Shown: one piece after another, positions 19,235 through 31,884 of the stretch
Position numbering within the stretch: position 1 is the first letter of the stretch
Layout of the letters: every line of letters starts with the position of its first letter
Source of the DNA: Canna indica
Taxonomy: Eukaryota > Streptophyta > Magnoliopsida > Zingiberales > Cannaceae
Length of the DNA: 64,000 nt
Assembly (NCBI GenBank): GCA_034359265.1
Contig: CP136893.1
Coordinates: 25,304,001-25,368,000 of the forward strand
Direction: 5' to 3'
The notes under the pieces: generated by a model
What the model saw: the letters and a program-made list of their open reading frames with translations, nothing else
What the model was told of the DNA's origin: nothing
Database searches by the model: none
Position numbers and translations under genes: made by a program

Positions 19235-21793
19235 TGTCATGCCCCAAAATTGGGTCACGTGACCGGCCAGAGTGCGGTCAATCACCACGAAGCCTAAACC
19301 AAACTCACAAACATTTGAATGCACAAATAACTAGAAGTCAAAAACTCTATGACATAAATTTAGATAGTTGGTAGCAACTCAATACCAAGTCCAAAAAACC
19401 AGGAGACAAGTATAACAGTAGGCAGCAGATAAGTTAAATAATAAAAGACTACAATCCAATACACCAAATGTCTTAAATAACTCAGTTTTAAGATGACTCG
19501 ACTCGACTACGTCAACTAGTTCATGAGATTTGTACCAGAGTCCGCCGCCGTTAGCTCTGAGATTTCTAACTCAGTCTTAATACCTTAGCGATCATGCTCT
19601 GCAAGATAAACATACAAAACGAGAGTGAGTTCAAAAACTCAATGAGTGGTCACCCGACCTTCACCAAGTGGAAGCAAGATAAACAATAATGCAATATATA
19701 AATTGAGTTCATATAACAGAATGAAATAAGAGGAACATATTTTGATCTGACTCTATAGAAGTGTGGTCTCTAAGTGTCCAACCTCTATTTATGGGGTATT
19801 TGCTAGAATCCCAACTCGGGCTCACTTATCTAGGAAGGCCCTCTAGTATCAGTGCCCAGAACTCGGTCGGGTAAGGCCCTCCGACCCAAGAACACTCGTA
19901 CGCTAGGTGTACCGCTCGGCCCAATATGCGGCTCAAAATCACCTTGTGCATGAAGCACACTACTCGGCCTATCCGACCAAATATCCTCTCGTGCGTGGAG
20001 CGCACCACTCGGCCCAGTAAGACCCATTAATATCTCGTGTGCGGAGCGCACCACTCGGCCCAACATTTTCCTCGTGAGCTATGCGCACCACTCGGCCTAA
20101 TAAGACCCAATAAATATCTCGTGCGCTATACACACCACTCAGCCTAATAAGGTCCAATAATTGTCAACTTAGAGAACCACCAAACTCCTAAACACCTCTT
20201 CTTTTCTATGACTCACGGAATGTCGGTCCACACCCTAAACCTCAGTCGTTCTACATTTAACTTTCTAATTTATCTACTTAAGAGTTATGCCCTCATGTCA
20301 ATATGAAAGAGTTAAATTTCACTACTGTTACCAAGTCAAGTTTCTAGCATTTTCAGCAAGTTAGAAAATATCATATCGGGCTCACAATCTGACCCGTTAA
20401 ATACATACATCGACAATTCCAGGCTACCATAACTCTCTATTTACTCCTCGTACACCAATGTTCAGGTCATCAAAATAGTTTCTAAATTCGTAAACCAAAG
20501 TGTACATAAAGATCGATAGGTCATATCGATATTTTACACAGTAAACACACAACTCAAGCAGTAAAATCAACTCAGCATGCATTTAAATAAGTTTTCAGCA
20601 AAACATGATAAAATTTCAGCATGTGAGTAATCTATTTCGCCATATATATACATGGAGAAACTATATACACATAATTAACTTAGATATGCATGTATGTTAC
20701 ACAATTACAGCACCTAAGTTTCAGCACATAATTATGCAATTCCAGCACATATAAAATCATCTTATAACTATGCAATTCCAGCCACATATAAAATCAGCAT
20801 CATACACACAATTTCAGCCCACACTACATAAAGTTTTCAGCATTAGAAATCAACGTAAACTTAAAAAAAAATTAGCATATAGAAATCAATCACCAAGAAT
20901 AAATTGCCAATCTTTTTATCTACTCCCTACCCTCATTAGAATTATTTTTCTTTTCTCTTCTTCCACCCTTGGCGACCGGTCCTAGGGCATGCCTGTGGTT
21001 CCATATATATTTACAAGCATGCATGACTCTCATCATCCAATTCATAGAGAAAAAACTACCCACGGACCATGTCGATGATTTCAATCAAAGGAATACATAA
21101 GAAATTTCTCATATTTTTCTCCTCCTACAATGGGCGGCTGCAAGGGGAAGGAAATCCTATGTCTAAGGTCTTTAAATCCACAACGAGACACGCATCTAAT
21201 CACTGAATCAAAGGAGAATTACTATCGAATATAAAATTCTCAAAATTTTTCCAATTGGACTGGGCGGCTACATGAGGAAGAAGAAAACCCATGACACGGA
21301 ATCGTAAACCACTCACCGAAGAAGAAGGATTAGAAGGAAGACGAGATCCTCGCTTTTCGCGGCGTCCGATCTCAGATTCCCTCGCGAACATCGGCCAATC
21401 TCCTCCTCCACCGTCTCCTTCACTCGCCCCTTTTGTGTCTTGGGTTCCGTGCGATTGTACCAGTCGTACGGCGCCCCAAATCTTATATATATGGCAAAAT
21501 TACCATACTGACCTCTAACTTAAATGACTCCCTAAACCCACTCTAACTTACTCAGTTCTAATGTGAATCAATTTCCGATTGGACCGTCGAACTCCACTCG
21601 AAGTCCTCTTTGATTCCACAACACAAAAATTTTACACATTCAAAAACTCATAATTAAGAAAATTCCAAAGTAAGTGGGCCGCCCCTCAAGTTAGGCTCTA
21701 CCGATCAATCCCACACGCGCCATTTCGCATCACGCTTAATCCATTGAAACCAATACACATAAAATATTATTATTATTTTTAGCAGGTATTACA
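19235..21793 (+). mobile_element. Large solo LTR (probably Ty3/gypsy) with target duplication AAGAG
   Basis: A 2559-bp block starts TGTCATGCCCC, ends GGTATTACA, and is flanked by AAGAG (19230-19234 and 21794-21798). It interrupts the gag frame exactly. There is no internal coding sequence, primer-binding site or second LTR, so it is a solo LTR left by recombination. The TGTCA(T/C)GCCCC start is common among large plant gypsy LTRs. Orientation is assumed from this start. Confidence 0.82.
19920..20165. repeat. Tandem repeats of about 47 bp inside the solo LTR
   Basis: Four to five units contain CTCGTGCG, GCGCACCACTCGGCC and TAAGACCCAATAAATAT. They are best seen starting at about 19987, 20034, 20071 and 20118. 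One unit is shortened by about 10 bp. Confidence 0.75.
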
Positions 21794-24700
21794 AAGAGGC
21801 TGGGGTCGAGGTCGTGGACACGGTAGAAATGAAGGTTATAACAAATATGAAAGTTTGGTCATTACTCTTATGATTGCTGGTATAACACCAACAATGGAGG
21901 AGAAAGAGCAAATCTTGTAGATCAAGAAGAAGAAGATGAAGGACCAGTGTTGCTGATGTCGTGCAATGAACCAGAACCACTTCAACATGTTACGTGGTTT
22001 GTCGACACAGGAGCCTCCAATCACACGTTTGGAAGAAAGGATTTCTAAACCAAACTTGAAGAAATGCGGCTAGACAACACCACATTTGGTGATCTCTCAA
22101 AGAGGCCGATTGAAGGGAAAGGTGATGTAATCTTCGAACTCCAAAACGGGAAGAAACTTTGCATCTCTGGTATTTATTATGTTCCTAATATTAAAAGCAA
22201 TCTCCTAAGCATCGGGCAGTTATTGGAACAAGGTTATAATGTAAGAATGAAGGATTTGGCTCTCAGTATCCGTGATAAGAAAGAACGACAAGCTTACTAC
22301 TCATGTAAGAATGACGAAGAACGGGATGTTTCCATTAAAGCTAATTGTCAATGAGAACTGCTTGAAGGCAACAAATATGGACAACTCCAATCTTTGACAT
22401 TTTCATTATGGGCATCTGAACTTTGAGGCATTGAAGCTGCTGGAGAAGAAGAGTATGGTGCTGGGACCACCATAGATCGAAGCCCCCAGCAATTTGTGTG
22501 AGGTATGTGTCATGGGAAAGCACCAGAGGATGCCTTTTAAGAAGTACAAGTCAAGAAGAGCATCCTCATGTCTCGAGCTGGTGCATTCAGATGTGTGCGG
22601 ACCCATCAAATCCATCTCCATTGGTGTCAATATGTACCTTTTAACATTTACTGATGATTATAGTGGAAAAATATGGGTCTATATGCTAAAGGAGAATAAA
22701 GAAGTTTTAGAAGATTTAAAGAATTCAAAAATCTGATTGAAAAGCAGAGTGGCTGCCAAATAAAATATTTGCGGACTAATCGAGGAGACGAATACACATC
22801 ATTGGAGTTTGAGAATTTCTGCCGGGAAAATGGGATTATACACCAGCTCACGATGTCTCAACAACCGCAGCAAAATGGTGTTCCAGAGAGAAAAAAATAG
22901 GACCATCCTCAATATGGTCTGATGTATGCTAAAAGAGAAAAATGTTCCAAAAGAATTTTGGGGATTCTGTTTATTTATTAAACATGTTTCCAACAAAGCG
23001 CATCGAAGATACCACGTTGGAGGAAGCCTGGAGTTTGCGCAAGCCAAAAGTCGATCACCTTAGAATCTTTGGGAGCATCGCTTTTGCCAAAGTGCAGGAA
23101 GAGAAGTGGACAAAGCTTGAAGATTAAAGCCAAAAGTGCATTTTCTTTAGGCAAAGGTGAAAATTCAAACGGGTACAAACTCTACTGTAACTCGCAAGAT
23201 TGTGATGTCTAGGGATGTTGAATTCGATGAGGATCAGATGTAGGACTGGAAGGACAGCAACCAGCTGAAGCAAATCTCTCTTAATGGAGAGTTGGAGCTG
23301 AAGAACGACACACCTGGACATATTGAAGAAGCATTGTCACCCCATCAAGTCGAAAGTCAGTCCAACAATGATGAGTCCAACGACTTGATTGTGAGAAAGA
23401 TAATGAGCATTCATGATATTTACAACTCAAGCCAAGGTGCTAACGTTAATGATGACGAGGAGTTAATAATTTGTGTCTGTTTGGAGGATTTGATCCACTA
23501 ACATATGAAGAAGCTTCCAAGAAAACAAAGTGGAGGATGGCTATGGAGGAAGAGATTCATGCTATAAAGAAGAACATTACTTAGGAGCTCACTTCACTTC
23601 CCCAAGGACACAAAGCTATAGGTGTCAAATGGGTATTCAAGACAAAAAGAAATGCAAAATGAGAAGTGGAGAGGCATAAAGCAAGGCTGGTCATGAAGGG
23701 ATATAAGCAGAAATATAGGATAGATTATGAAGAAGTATTTGCACTAGTAGCTCGGCTTGAAACTGTGAGGTTGCTCATCTCTCTAGCAGCCCAAAGGAGA
23801 TAGAAAGTATACTGAATGGATATGAAATCAATGTTCCTGAATGGAAGTCTAGAAGAAGAAATGTACGTCGAATAACCACGTGGCTTCATTGTCGAAGGAC
23901 AAGAAAAAATGGTGTACATATTGAAGAAAGCCCTCTATGGGCTCAAGCAAGCCCCAAGAGCATGGAATTCTAGAATTGATGCATACTTTGTTCAAGAAGA
24001 CTTTACAAAGTGTCCATATGAGCATTCTCTATATGCAAAGATCAATTCAGATGGAGATATGTTGTTGATGTGTTTATATGTGGATGATTTGGTCTTCATA
24101 GGCAACAACGGCTCCAACATATGAGAGTTTAAGCAGACAATGGAGAAGGAATTTGAGCTAGCAAATTTGTGATTGATGAGATACTTCTTGGGCATCGAGG
24201 TACGACAAGACGAAGAAGGAATCTTTGATTCACAGGAAAGATATGCCAAAGAGATCCTACAGAAGTTCTCAATGGAAGATTACCAACCGGTGGACACACA
24301 AGTGGATTGCGACATCAGATTAACTAAGGAAGGAGAAGGGAAGCTAGTGAATCCGATGTATTACAAAAGCCTTGTGGGTTGTCTACGGTATTTAACCTGC
24401 ACTCGACCTGATGTATGATTTGGGGTTGGTCTAGTGAGCGGGTATATAGAGACTCCAAAGACTTCCCACTTGACGGCGGCCAAAAGAACCCTTAGATACA
24501 TCAAAGGCACGATTTATTATGGACTGTTATATTCTACTAAAGGAAGTATGGAACTTGTTGGCTTTAGTGATAGTGACTGGGTCGGAAGCTATGATGATCG
24601 CAAGAGCACTACAGGATTTGTGTTTTATTTCGGTGATGCTACATTCACTTGGTCTTCAAAGAAGCAAGCTGTTGTTGCTCTATCAACTTGTGAAGCGAAA

Positions 24701-25027
24701 TATATAGTTGCAGCCTCTTGTGTTTGTCATGCCATTTGGCTGAGGAAATTGCTCCAAGAACTAAAGTTACAACAAGAAAATGCAACCAAGATTTATGTGT
24801 ATAACAAATCAGCTATTGCTCTGGTCAAGAATTCTATCCATCATGAACGTTCAAAGCAAATTGACACTCGTTTTCATTATATACGGGAATATACCAAGGC
24901 AAGGAAAGTTGAGTTGTTGCATGTGAAGTTATGCGATCATGTTGTAGATATATTTATGAAAACTCTGAAAGCTAAAAATTTTTAGCACTTGAGGAGACAG
25001 CTCGACGTTAAAGCTCGAGGAGGATCA

Positions 25028-25044
25028 AGTTTAAGGGGGACAAA
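25028..25044 (+). other. Polypurine tract of the copia element
   Basis: AGTTTAAGGGGGACAAA lies directly before the 3' LTR start TGTTGGC at 25045. It is the expected primer site for plus-strand synthesis. Confidence 0.8.
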
Positions 25045-25308
25045 TGTTGGCATTTAAACTTGTTCTTCAACCAATTAATGCTCTCTGGTTGGTGGAAACT
25101 TGAAATGTCTTTGGGAAATTAAGAATCTAAAATTTAATATTTGAAAGATATTATAGAGAGATGAAATGTCATTAGAATGTTTCTATAAGTATATAATGTT
25201 GTTATGAAGAAAAACATAAGCTTGAAAATATATCCTCTGTTCTCTCGGTTTTTTTATCTCCCACTCTATTTTATTTCTCTATTAGCATGTACAACGTAAT
25301 GGCCAACA
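25045..25308 (+). repeat. 3' LTR of the copia element
   Basis: 264 bp, TGTTGGCATTTAAACTTG to AATGGCCAACA, homologous to the split 5' LTR. It is followed by the target duplication ATAAG. Confidence 0.9.
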
Positions 25309-25313
25309 ATAAG

Positions 25314-25985
25314 CACATATTTTAATTTGAATGTTTCCAAATGTCACAATCGTTGGATGACGAGGACGGAGCAAGCAACAAAACAATGCCACGGAAAAAC
25401 ATAAAACTGATCCTCAACCCAAGCGGATCTATGCATCTCGATTAAATTGATTCAAGTTTAGGAATTATACCTTTATAAATTGTGTTCCGTCTTCAGATCT
25501 GTAAGTCCTAAATCTCGATATGCCTTCAGATCATAAGTGCCGCCAACGACGAACACCCTCTACGAATTGCACATGAACGAACGGGATAAAATGGGCGGCG
25601 ATCGAGTGCTAGCTCAGCGGGTCTCAAAACTCCTTTCAAACCTTCATATCTCTATATTTTGGTGGATGTGCGGTTGCCACAAAAGGGGATCAACTAAACA
25701 TGAAAACCCTAGGTGGGTATATTTACTAACACATCAAGAAACTTAGATCGCGTCATCACAATCGTTGATCGTTTCAGTGCTATATCTGAAATTTTTAAAC
25801 AATTTTATTGGTCGAATAAAATATATTCTTAATAACAATTATTAAGGATAAATTACCTTAAATCGAGATTCAGATTCTATTGTGGCTTTAATAATAATTA
25901 TTAAAGATACATTACCTAAAATGTGATCAACGTAATTCCAATTTTAAAATCTCATTTAAAATTGAGAATTATTAAATCCAATTTA
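25314..25985. other. Unassigned sequence after the copia element
   Basis: Probably includes the original 3' flank of the P450 gene, displaced by 10.3 kb. No gene is recognised. A short open frame at 25537-25746 has no recognisable domain. There are AT-rich stem-forming stretches near 25825-25925 (AATAACAATTATTAAGGATA and similar repeated words). Confidence 0.4.
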
Positions 25986-25989
25986 AAAA

Positions 25990-27320
25990 CTCCTTTTTAA
26001 ATTCAATATCAGCTTGGAAATGATTTCATTTAAACTGCTTGACTCATATTAGCTCGGGAATACCTTCTAGAATCATCAAAAATTCTAATTTACTCAGTGA
26101 AATTATGTATACAACTTGGATCAGTCAAAATGAGCGTGTACAGTTGACAGATCAATTAAAAGAGTTGACAGATCAAAATGAGTGTGTATAGTTTTAGTGT
26201 CATTTAAGCAGTTCCACTAAAATTGTTTAAATATATCATTTCAGCTTGGAATTACCTTCTAAAATCACCAAAAAATCATATAAATTCTAATTTTCCTTAT
26301 GAAATTAGGCCCATAATTTGAATCAATAAAATTAGTCTGTACAAGTTTCAGACCAAAAGAGTTGAAACCATTTTAACAATTTCACCGCCCATCTAAATAG
26401 TTTCACTCAAACTGTTTAAATAACACATTTCGGAATTGCCTTTTAAAATTATCAAAAAAGCATAGAAATTCTAATTTACTTAGTGAAATTATGTCCACAA
26501 TATGGATAAGTCAAAATAAGTGTGTACAAGTGACAGATCAAAATAGTTGAAGTCATTTAAACAGTTCTAGTGCCATTTGAATAATTTCACTAAAACTGTT
26601 TAAATAGCCCATATCAGCTTGGAAATACCTTCTAAAATCACTACAAAATCACATAAATTCTAATTTACTCAGTGAAATCATGTCCGCAACTTGGATCAGT
26701 TAAAATGAGTATGTACAAATGACATATCAAAAGATTTGAAGATATTTAAATAGTTTCAGTGTCATTTAAACTATTTTCACTCAAACTATTTAAATAGCCC
26801 ATATCAACTTGGAATTGTCTTCTAAAATCACCAAAAAAATCACAGAAATTAAAATCACAGAAATTTTAATTTACTTAAAGAAGTTAGGTTCACAACTTGG
26901 ATCAATAAAATTAAGTTTGAACAAGTGGAATATCAAAAGAGTTGAAGCAATTTAAAAAGTTTGAGTGTCATTTTGAACATTTAAATATCCAATATCAGCT
27001 TGGAATTGCCTTCTAAAATTATCAAAAAATATATTAAATCATATTTAATCAGAGAAATTATATCTGTAACTTGGATCGATAAAATTAAGTGTCATTTAAA
27101 CAGTGCCAACTCAAAAGAATTTAAGTCATTTAAACAGTTTTAGTGTCATTTAAACAATTACACTGAAATTGTTTAAATAACTCGTATCAGTTTGGAATTG
27201 CCTTCTAAATCACTAAAAATCAGAACAACTCTAAAATCACGGAGCAAAATCACACAAAATCTTAGTTTGGACAATTTACTCAAATCTTAGAGCAAAATAT
27301 ATCACAAAAATTCTAATTTA
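25990..27320. repeat. Tandem array with a unit of about 190 bp
   Basis: A landmark phrase (CAGCTTGGAATTGCCTTCTA and variants) recurs at about 26049, 26241, 26427, 26613, 26803, 26993 and 27185. Each is followed by AAATCACCAAAAAATCA, TTCTAATTTACTCAGTGAAAT, ACTTGGATCA, AGTTGAAG and CATTTAAACAGTTT. This gives about six to seven units of 186-192 bp with moderate divergence. It has no coding capacity and behaves like a small satellite block. Confidence 0.85.
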
Positions 27321-27639
27321 CAAATATTAGTGTTATTTACAAATCTTGTTCACTGTACACATTAACATATTTTGGCTGACATCATGGAGTACTCATCATT
27401 CGAAAAATCTGAAGCATATTGGATACAAAATCTTGGCATATCTTTTTGCGAGAAAGTTAAATCAGAATCATTTACTAAGTACTCAATGTATTTCATCACA
27501 AAAATTCTGCAGTCCACACTTCCTTCTTGAAGACCGAGTTAGCAAAGACGGAACCCACACTTAAAAATATTATATAAGTAGACTTAGCAAATACGGAACC
27601 CAAACGAGCAAAAAAATAAACAAGCAAAAAATTTGCCCT

Positions 27640-28543
27640 ACCCAGGTTTGGTCGATCGAACGTTGCCCAGAACATGCAGAAAGCCTTCGGTCGACTGGGT
27701 TGGTCGACCGACCGGCAAGCGATCGAGCATCGCCAACGGGCAAAAATCGGCCTGTTGACAAGCCATTTTGTTTGGGGGATTATAAATACTCACCCCAAAC
27801 TATCTTCCAAGCCTTAACTGATGCTTCTAAGCCTCAAAGAGCCACTCCTTGCATCTCTACAATAATTCTTGAGCCATCTTTGCAAAGAGCCGTAGTTTTG
27901 ATCTCCATTTGTTGATTTAGCCTTCAGGCTTCATAGATTCATCTTCTCAAAACATCAAGAGGACTAGGGAGTTTCTTTTGGAGTTAAGTACTTGTTGTTT
28001 GATTTATTGCTCCAATTGTTATTGTATTTTGTTGCTTATTTTGATTGTATATCAAGTGTGTAAACCTAGGTTTCTAGGTTTGATTGAGTTGGTGGTTGCC
28101 TTGGTGTTAAGGCTTAAATCCACCATTGTAAACATAATTTACTAGGACTAGTTGAGTTGTTCTTAGGTTGAGGTGGGAGAGTGCTCTTGGTAGGAAGGTG
28201 AGATACTTTCGGGTGTGGAAGTGCCTTCAGTTTGAGAGCGGAGACTTTCTGGTGTAAAGTCCTCATTGTAAGAAAACTAATTAATCTAGTAAAACTAGTT
28301 TAGAAATCCTAAGCGGGGTTCTTAGGTAGTGGAGTAGTCATTGGGGCCGAACCACTATAAATCATTGTGTTAGTGTTGTTACTTTGTGTCTCGTATTGCT
28401 TATCATTTATATCTTGCTTCCGCTTGCTACTTGATTCATGAATTGCCTAAGTAGTTAAAAAAAAATTAAAATTGAAATTAGGCAAAAAATATTTAGATAA
28501 CACACTATTTACCCCCCCCTCTAGTGTGGCTATTTCACCAACA
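27640..28543 (+). mobile_element. Copia LTR of the GGTCGACC family, 5'-truncated (copy 1)
   Basis: The region has the LTR's GGTCGACCGACCGG cluster (27680-27720), TATAAATA (27781), the conserved GAGGTGGGAGAGTGCTC and AATCCTAAGCGGGGTTCTTAG region, and the end CCCCCCCCTCTAGTGTGGC...CACCAACA at 28543. The first 500 bp or so are missing. No primer-binding site follows, so it is a truncated or solo LTR. Confidence 0.75.
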
Positions 28544-29240
28544 GTGATAAACAGTGGGGATGTACGGCTCTAGGGAGAACCGCACGCTGCCCAAAATAGG
28601 GAGGAGGAGGCATCACTTCTTTTGCCGGAATTCGTCGCCGCCGGTTGCCATTGTCATCTTCTTCCTCTCGTCTCCTTCATCCTGTGAGTGGTTTTATTAT
28701 GGTGTTTTTACTTTTTTTTCCTGTTAGTTTCCTGGTAATGAAGTTGTGTGTGTATTGAGGAGGTTGATTGAATCAGAGGTGGCCGGAAGGGGAAATGATA
28801 GTTGTGATGACCCAGCGAGGCATCCTACCTGCCTGCGTTGTGGCACCAGACGCGACTGCTGTGAGGAGGTCGTCGCGGTCTCCGGCCTATAGTCGGTGCC
28901 TCATCGATGCCGGGGGCTGCAAGAGAGGCCGATGAGGTTGGTGGCGGAACTGGTGATCAGAAAGGTGGTCGCTCGACAGCCCGGCGTGGGCGAGTGGAGG
29001 CTGGCGTCGGAGGCGTATGACGGAAGAGGGGAGATGTTTATTAAAAATTAGTAGACAAAAAAGGAGAGTTGTATCGTAACAAATGAGTTGGTATATGTGG
29101 ATTACTGGGGTATTTTTGTAATTGTTCCTAGAGATGTCGGATGAGATCGAGGTAAATATAAAAGTTGAAGGTTTTCACATTCATGATGCGATGGTGGTGT
29201 TTGATTTCTAATCGGAGGTCGTTTGATAGTGTAAGTCGAA
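28544..29240. other. Unassigned, gypsy-LTR-like leader fragment
   Basis: A GC-rich stretch (GCCGGAATTCGTCGCCGCCGG, then TCCTTCATCCTGTGAGTGG) resembles the leader and splice donor region at 30280-30315 and 56510-56550. The remainder (28790-29240) is not recognised, and no gene is supported. Confidence 0.35.
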
Positions 29241-29851
29241 TGACCTACACTAGGGGGTGGATAGTGTGTTCGTTAAAAACTTAACCTAATTTAATTTTAA
29301 TCGTTTTCTTTATTACTTAGGTTAATGCTCAAATCAAAGACAAAATACGGAAGCAAGTGAATATGACAAATAAGCAAACACAAATAGAAACAATGTTAAC
29401 ACATGAATTTTTAGTTGTTCAACCCCAATGCCTACTCCACTACCCAAGCACCCCGCTTAGGATTTCCAACTCTAGTTTATTAGATTAAAGTGTTTTCTTC
29501 ACAATGAGGACCTTTTCACTGGAAAGTCTCGACTCTCACACCGAAGGCACTTTCACACCCGAAAGTCCCCGTTTTCCTATCGAGAGCACTCTCCCACCTC
29601 AACCCTAAGGACAACACAACCAATCCTAACAAACTAAGTTTATACTGGTGGATTTAAGCCTCAACACCAAGGCAACCACCAAAAACAAAAAATACAATAT
29701 AAATGGAGCAATAAACAAACCAAAGTATACTTAGCTACAAACACAAAATCTTTAGTCCTCTTGATGTCTTTGGATGATGAATCAATAAAGAGTGAAGGCT
29801 CAATCAAGATTTCTTTATAAAACTAAGGTTTGCTCAAGAATGGCTCAAGAA
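29241..29851 (-). mobile_element. Copia LTR of the GGTCGACC family, truncated (copy 2)
   Basis: Inverse LTR starting ACACTAGGGGGTGGATAGTG. It runs through CCCCGCTTAGGATTTCCAA, the GAAAGTC and TCCCACCTCAACC region, and stops at 29851 in TGGCTCAAGAA, where the long gypsy-type LTR begins. The palindrome cluster and the rest are missing. Confidence 0.7.
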
Positions 29852-31884
29852 TGTGATACCCATGAATATTTTTTATATATTTTATTTTGGCTTCAGCGGG
29901 AAGCTGGGATGCACGTTGGAGCGGGCCGAGAAAATCGCCGGAGACCGCGATTAAGAGCATGGCCCTTACGCGAGTAAAATTATTATTTTTACTTATCTTG
30001 GTTTGGATACTGGATGCGAGTTGGACTCGAGTTGTGTTTGGGAGTTCAATTGGAACTCGATTCGGACGAGTATAGACCGATATAAATAGGTTCATTGTTT
30101 CACTTAAGTTAAGTGGCAAAACAGTAATTTTGAATTAAAAAAAAAAGAGCCTGGGATGACCCTACGGCTCCAAGGAGGAGGCGCACGCCCACCCCTATGC
30201 TAGAGGAAGAAGAGCACGAGCATAGGGAGGCCGGATCTTCGCCCGTCTCTGGAGTTGATAGTCGCGAGAATTTGAGGATCTTCTTCCTCGATCTCCTTCG
30301 TCTCAAGGTGAGTGGCCCTTCTCATCCATAAATTGCAGGTTTTTAGTTTGGATTCATCCTCTGGTCTGTTGCACGATTTCTCCCTTGTTGTTATTGAATA
30401 TTTCCATGTTTTGTATTCCCTTGTTCTTGTACATAGTTCATGGAATTTCTTCACCGTTTCTAGAGTGTAATGAACTGTTTCCGGAAGTCTGGGTTTTCCT
30501 ACATGCACCCATAAAATTTCCATGCGCCCCATGGAGTTGAGTTCCACTGTTCCATGGAATCTGGACTCCCTCTTCAACTTAGAAAATTGGAATGAAATAA
30601 ACTATTAGGCTGATTTGATAATCTAGATTTCCTCATGTGCCCCACATATCCAGATTTCTTGTGCGTATCAATGAAATCAGAAGTTTCATTGGGTATGGAA
30701 AACTAGATTCTCACTTTAAATTAGAAAAGAACTAAATCTGGATTCCATTGTACATATCAGAGATGCTAACGCTCCCGCATGTTCTTTTTAATTTTCCGAT
30801 TTGATAGGTAATCAAGTGTCACTTGAGGTTCCAGGAAGAGAGATCAAGTGGACTGAAGTTCTATTTATTAGGGAAATACTATTGTAGGTTTCTATTCAAT
30901 AGACAAATGCTCATTAAAATTTTCCGTTCCTTAGTAAAACGCTTACTGAAGTTTTTGCTCATTAAGGAATTACTAATTCCCTTGTTTAATTTGAGTGGAC
31001 TCTACGAGGATTAAGAAAATCTAGACGATCATCCAAATCAATCAACAAGGTATTGATACATGATGTTTTGGATTTGCTTTTATGTAGGAAGATGAATGTC
31101 TTCTTTTGTTCACACTAGGACTTCATGTAATTTGAACTTCACTGCCATGAAACTCCAGCATTCTTGAGAAGTAGACAAATTACCAAACTGGTCGGGATCG
31201 AGCACATGTGAAATTATGGCTGCTATAGTTGAGTATGGAGCTCATGTTTGGGCCAATATTTTGACATGAACTATGCTAAAAATTATAGTTTCTTTTTCAC
31301 TGTTTTGGCTGTAAACTGTGTATGTTAAGGTTGATTTAAAACTATATAAATCAGCACCTTAGATATGTTTGTTTTGATGGTCAAAACGAGATAGTATACA
31401 AGAGGAGAAAACTGCCAAAAAGATTATATTTTTTATGCATAGTTGACACTTAATTTGGAGGTTGAGAAGTCGCCCGATTAGTACAAACTCTTGGGGTAAC
31501 ATTGTAGGATAATAGAATAGCTTCCACCCCAAATTTCAGTGAAATCTGAGTTGAAGAGACCGGGTTAATAAAATTAGTTTGAGGACTACTCAAAATTGCC
31601 CAATTCTGCACATAGCAGAATTTGTGATTAGTTGAAAGTTTGACGCGATATTCGGAGAATGAATCCTTGTCCTATGACAGTGAAATTTTGGGAACTCCTT
31701 GTGGGTATGTAGACATTTCTTGTCCTTGTGGAAAAAATAATAAGAGTTGACTTAGTTATGAATTTTCTAATATAGCAACTCGAATAGAAAAATCTGCTAG
31801 AGGTTGCAGAAATTTCAGGATAGCAAGTTTGTCACATCGTGATCGATTTGTTGTCCGAATGGTTTGAAATTTTGTGGATATATT

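Larger units (their letters stand above)
18417..24985 (+). pseudogene. Copia gag-pol, frameshifted and interrupted
   Basis: Gag starts at ATG 18417 (MVWASSFQSQVHRLTKDNYG), with the NYxxW core and a Gly/Arg-rich region near 19100-19230, where a solo LTR interrupts it. It resumes at 21794. The protease site WFVDTGASNHTF is at about 21990. Next come the pre-integrase region and an integrase (ELVHSDVCGPI at about 22580; LTFTDDYSG at about 22650). Reverse transcriptase shows GVKWVFKTK (about 23620), ALYGLKQAPRAWNSR (about 23935) and the catalytic CLYVDDLVFIG (about 24075). RNase H shows GFSDSDWVG (about 24565) and KIYVYNKSAIALVKN (about 24790), ending at 24985. Stops and frame changes occur throughout. 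Confidence 0.88.
15013..25313 (+). mobile_element. Ty1/copia retrotransposon, full structure with target duplication ATAAG
   Basis: The element runs from TGTTGGC at 15018 to GCCAACA at 25308, flanked by ATAAG at 15013-15017 and 25309-25313. It has two LTRs of about 250-264 bp, a primer-binding site, gag-pol in + orientation, and a polypurine tract. Two other elements sit inside it: an hAT in the 5' LTR and a solo LTR in gag. Without these it would be about 4.6 kb, normal for a compact copia element. Numerous stops and LTR differences (for example the gap after TTTAAA) indicate an old, inactive copy. Confidence 0.92.
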
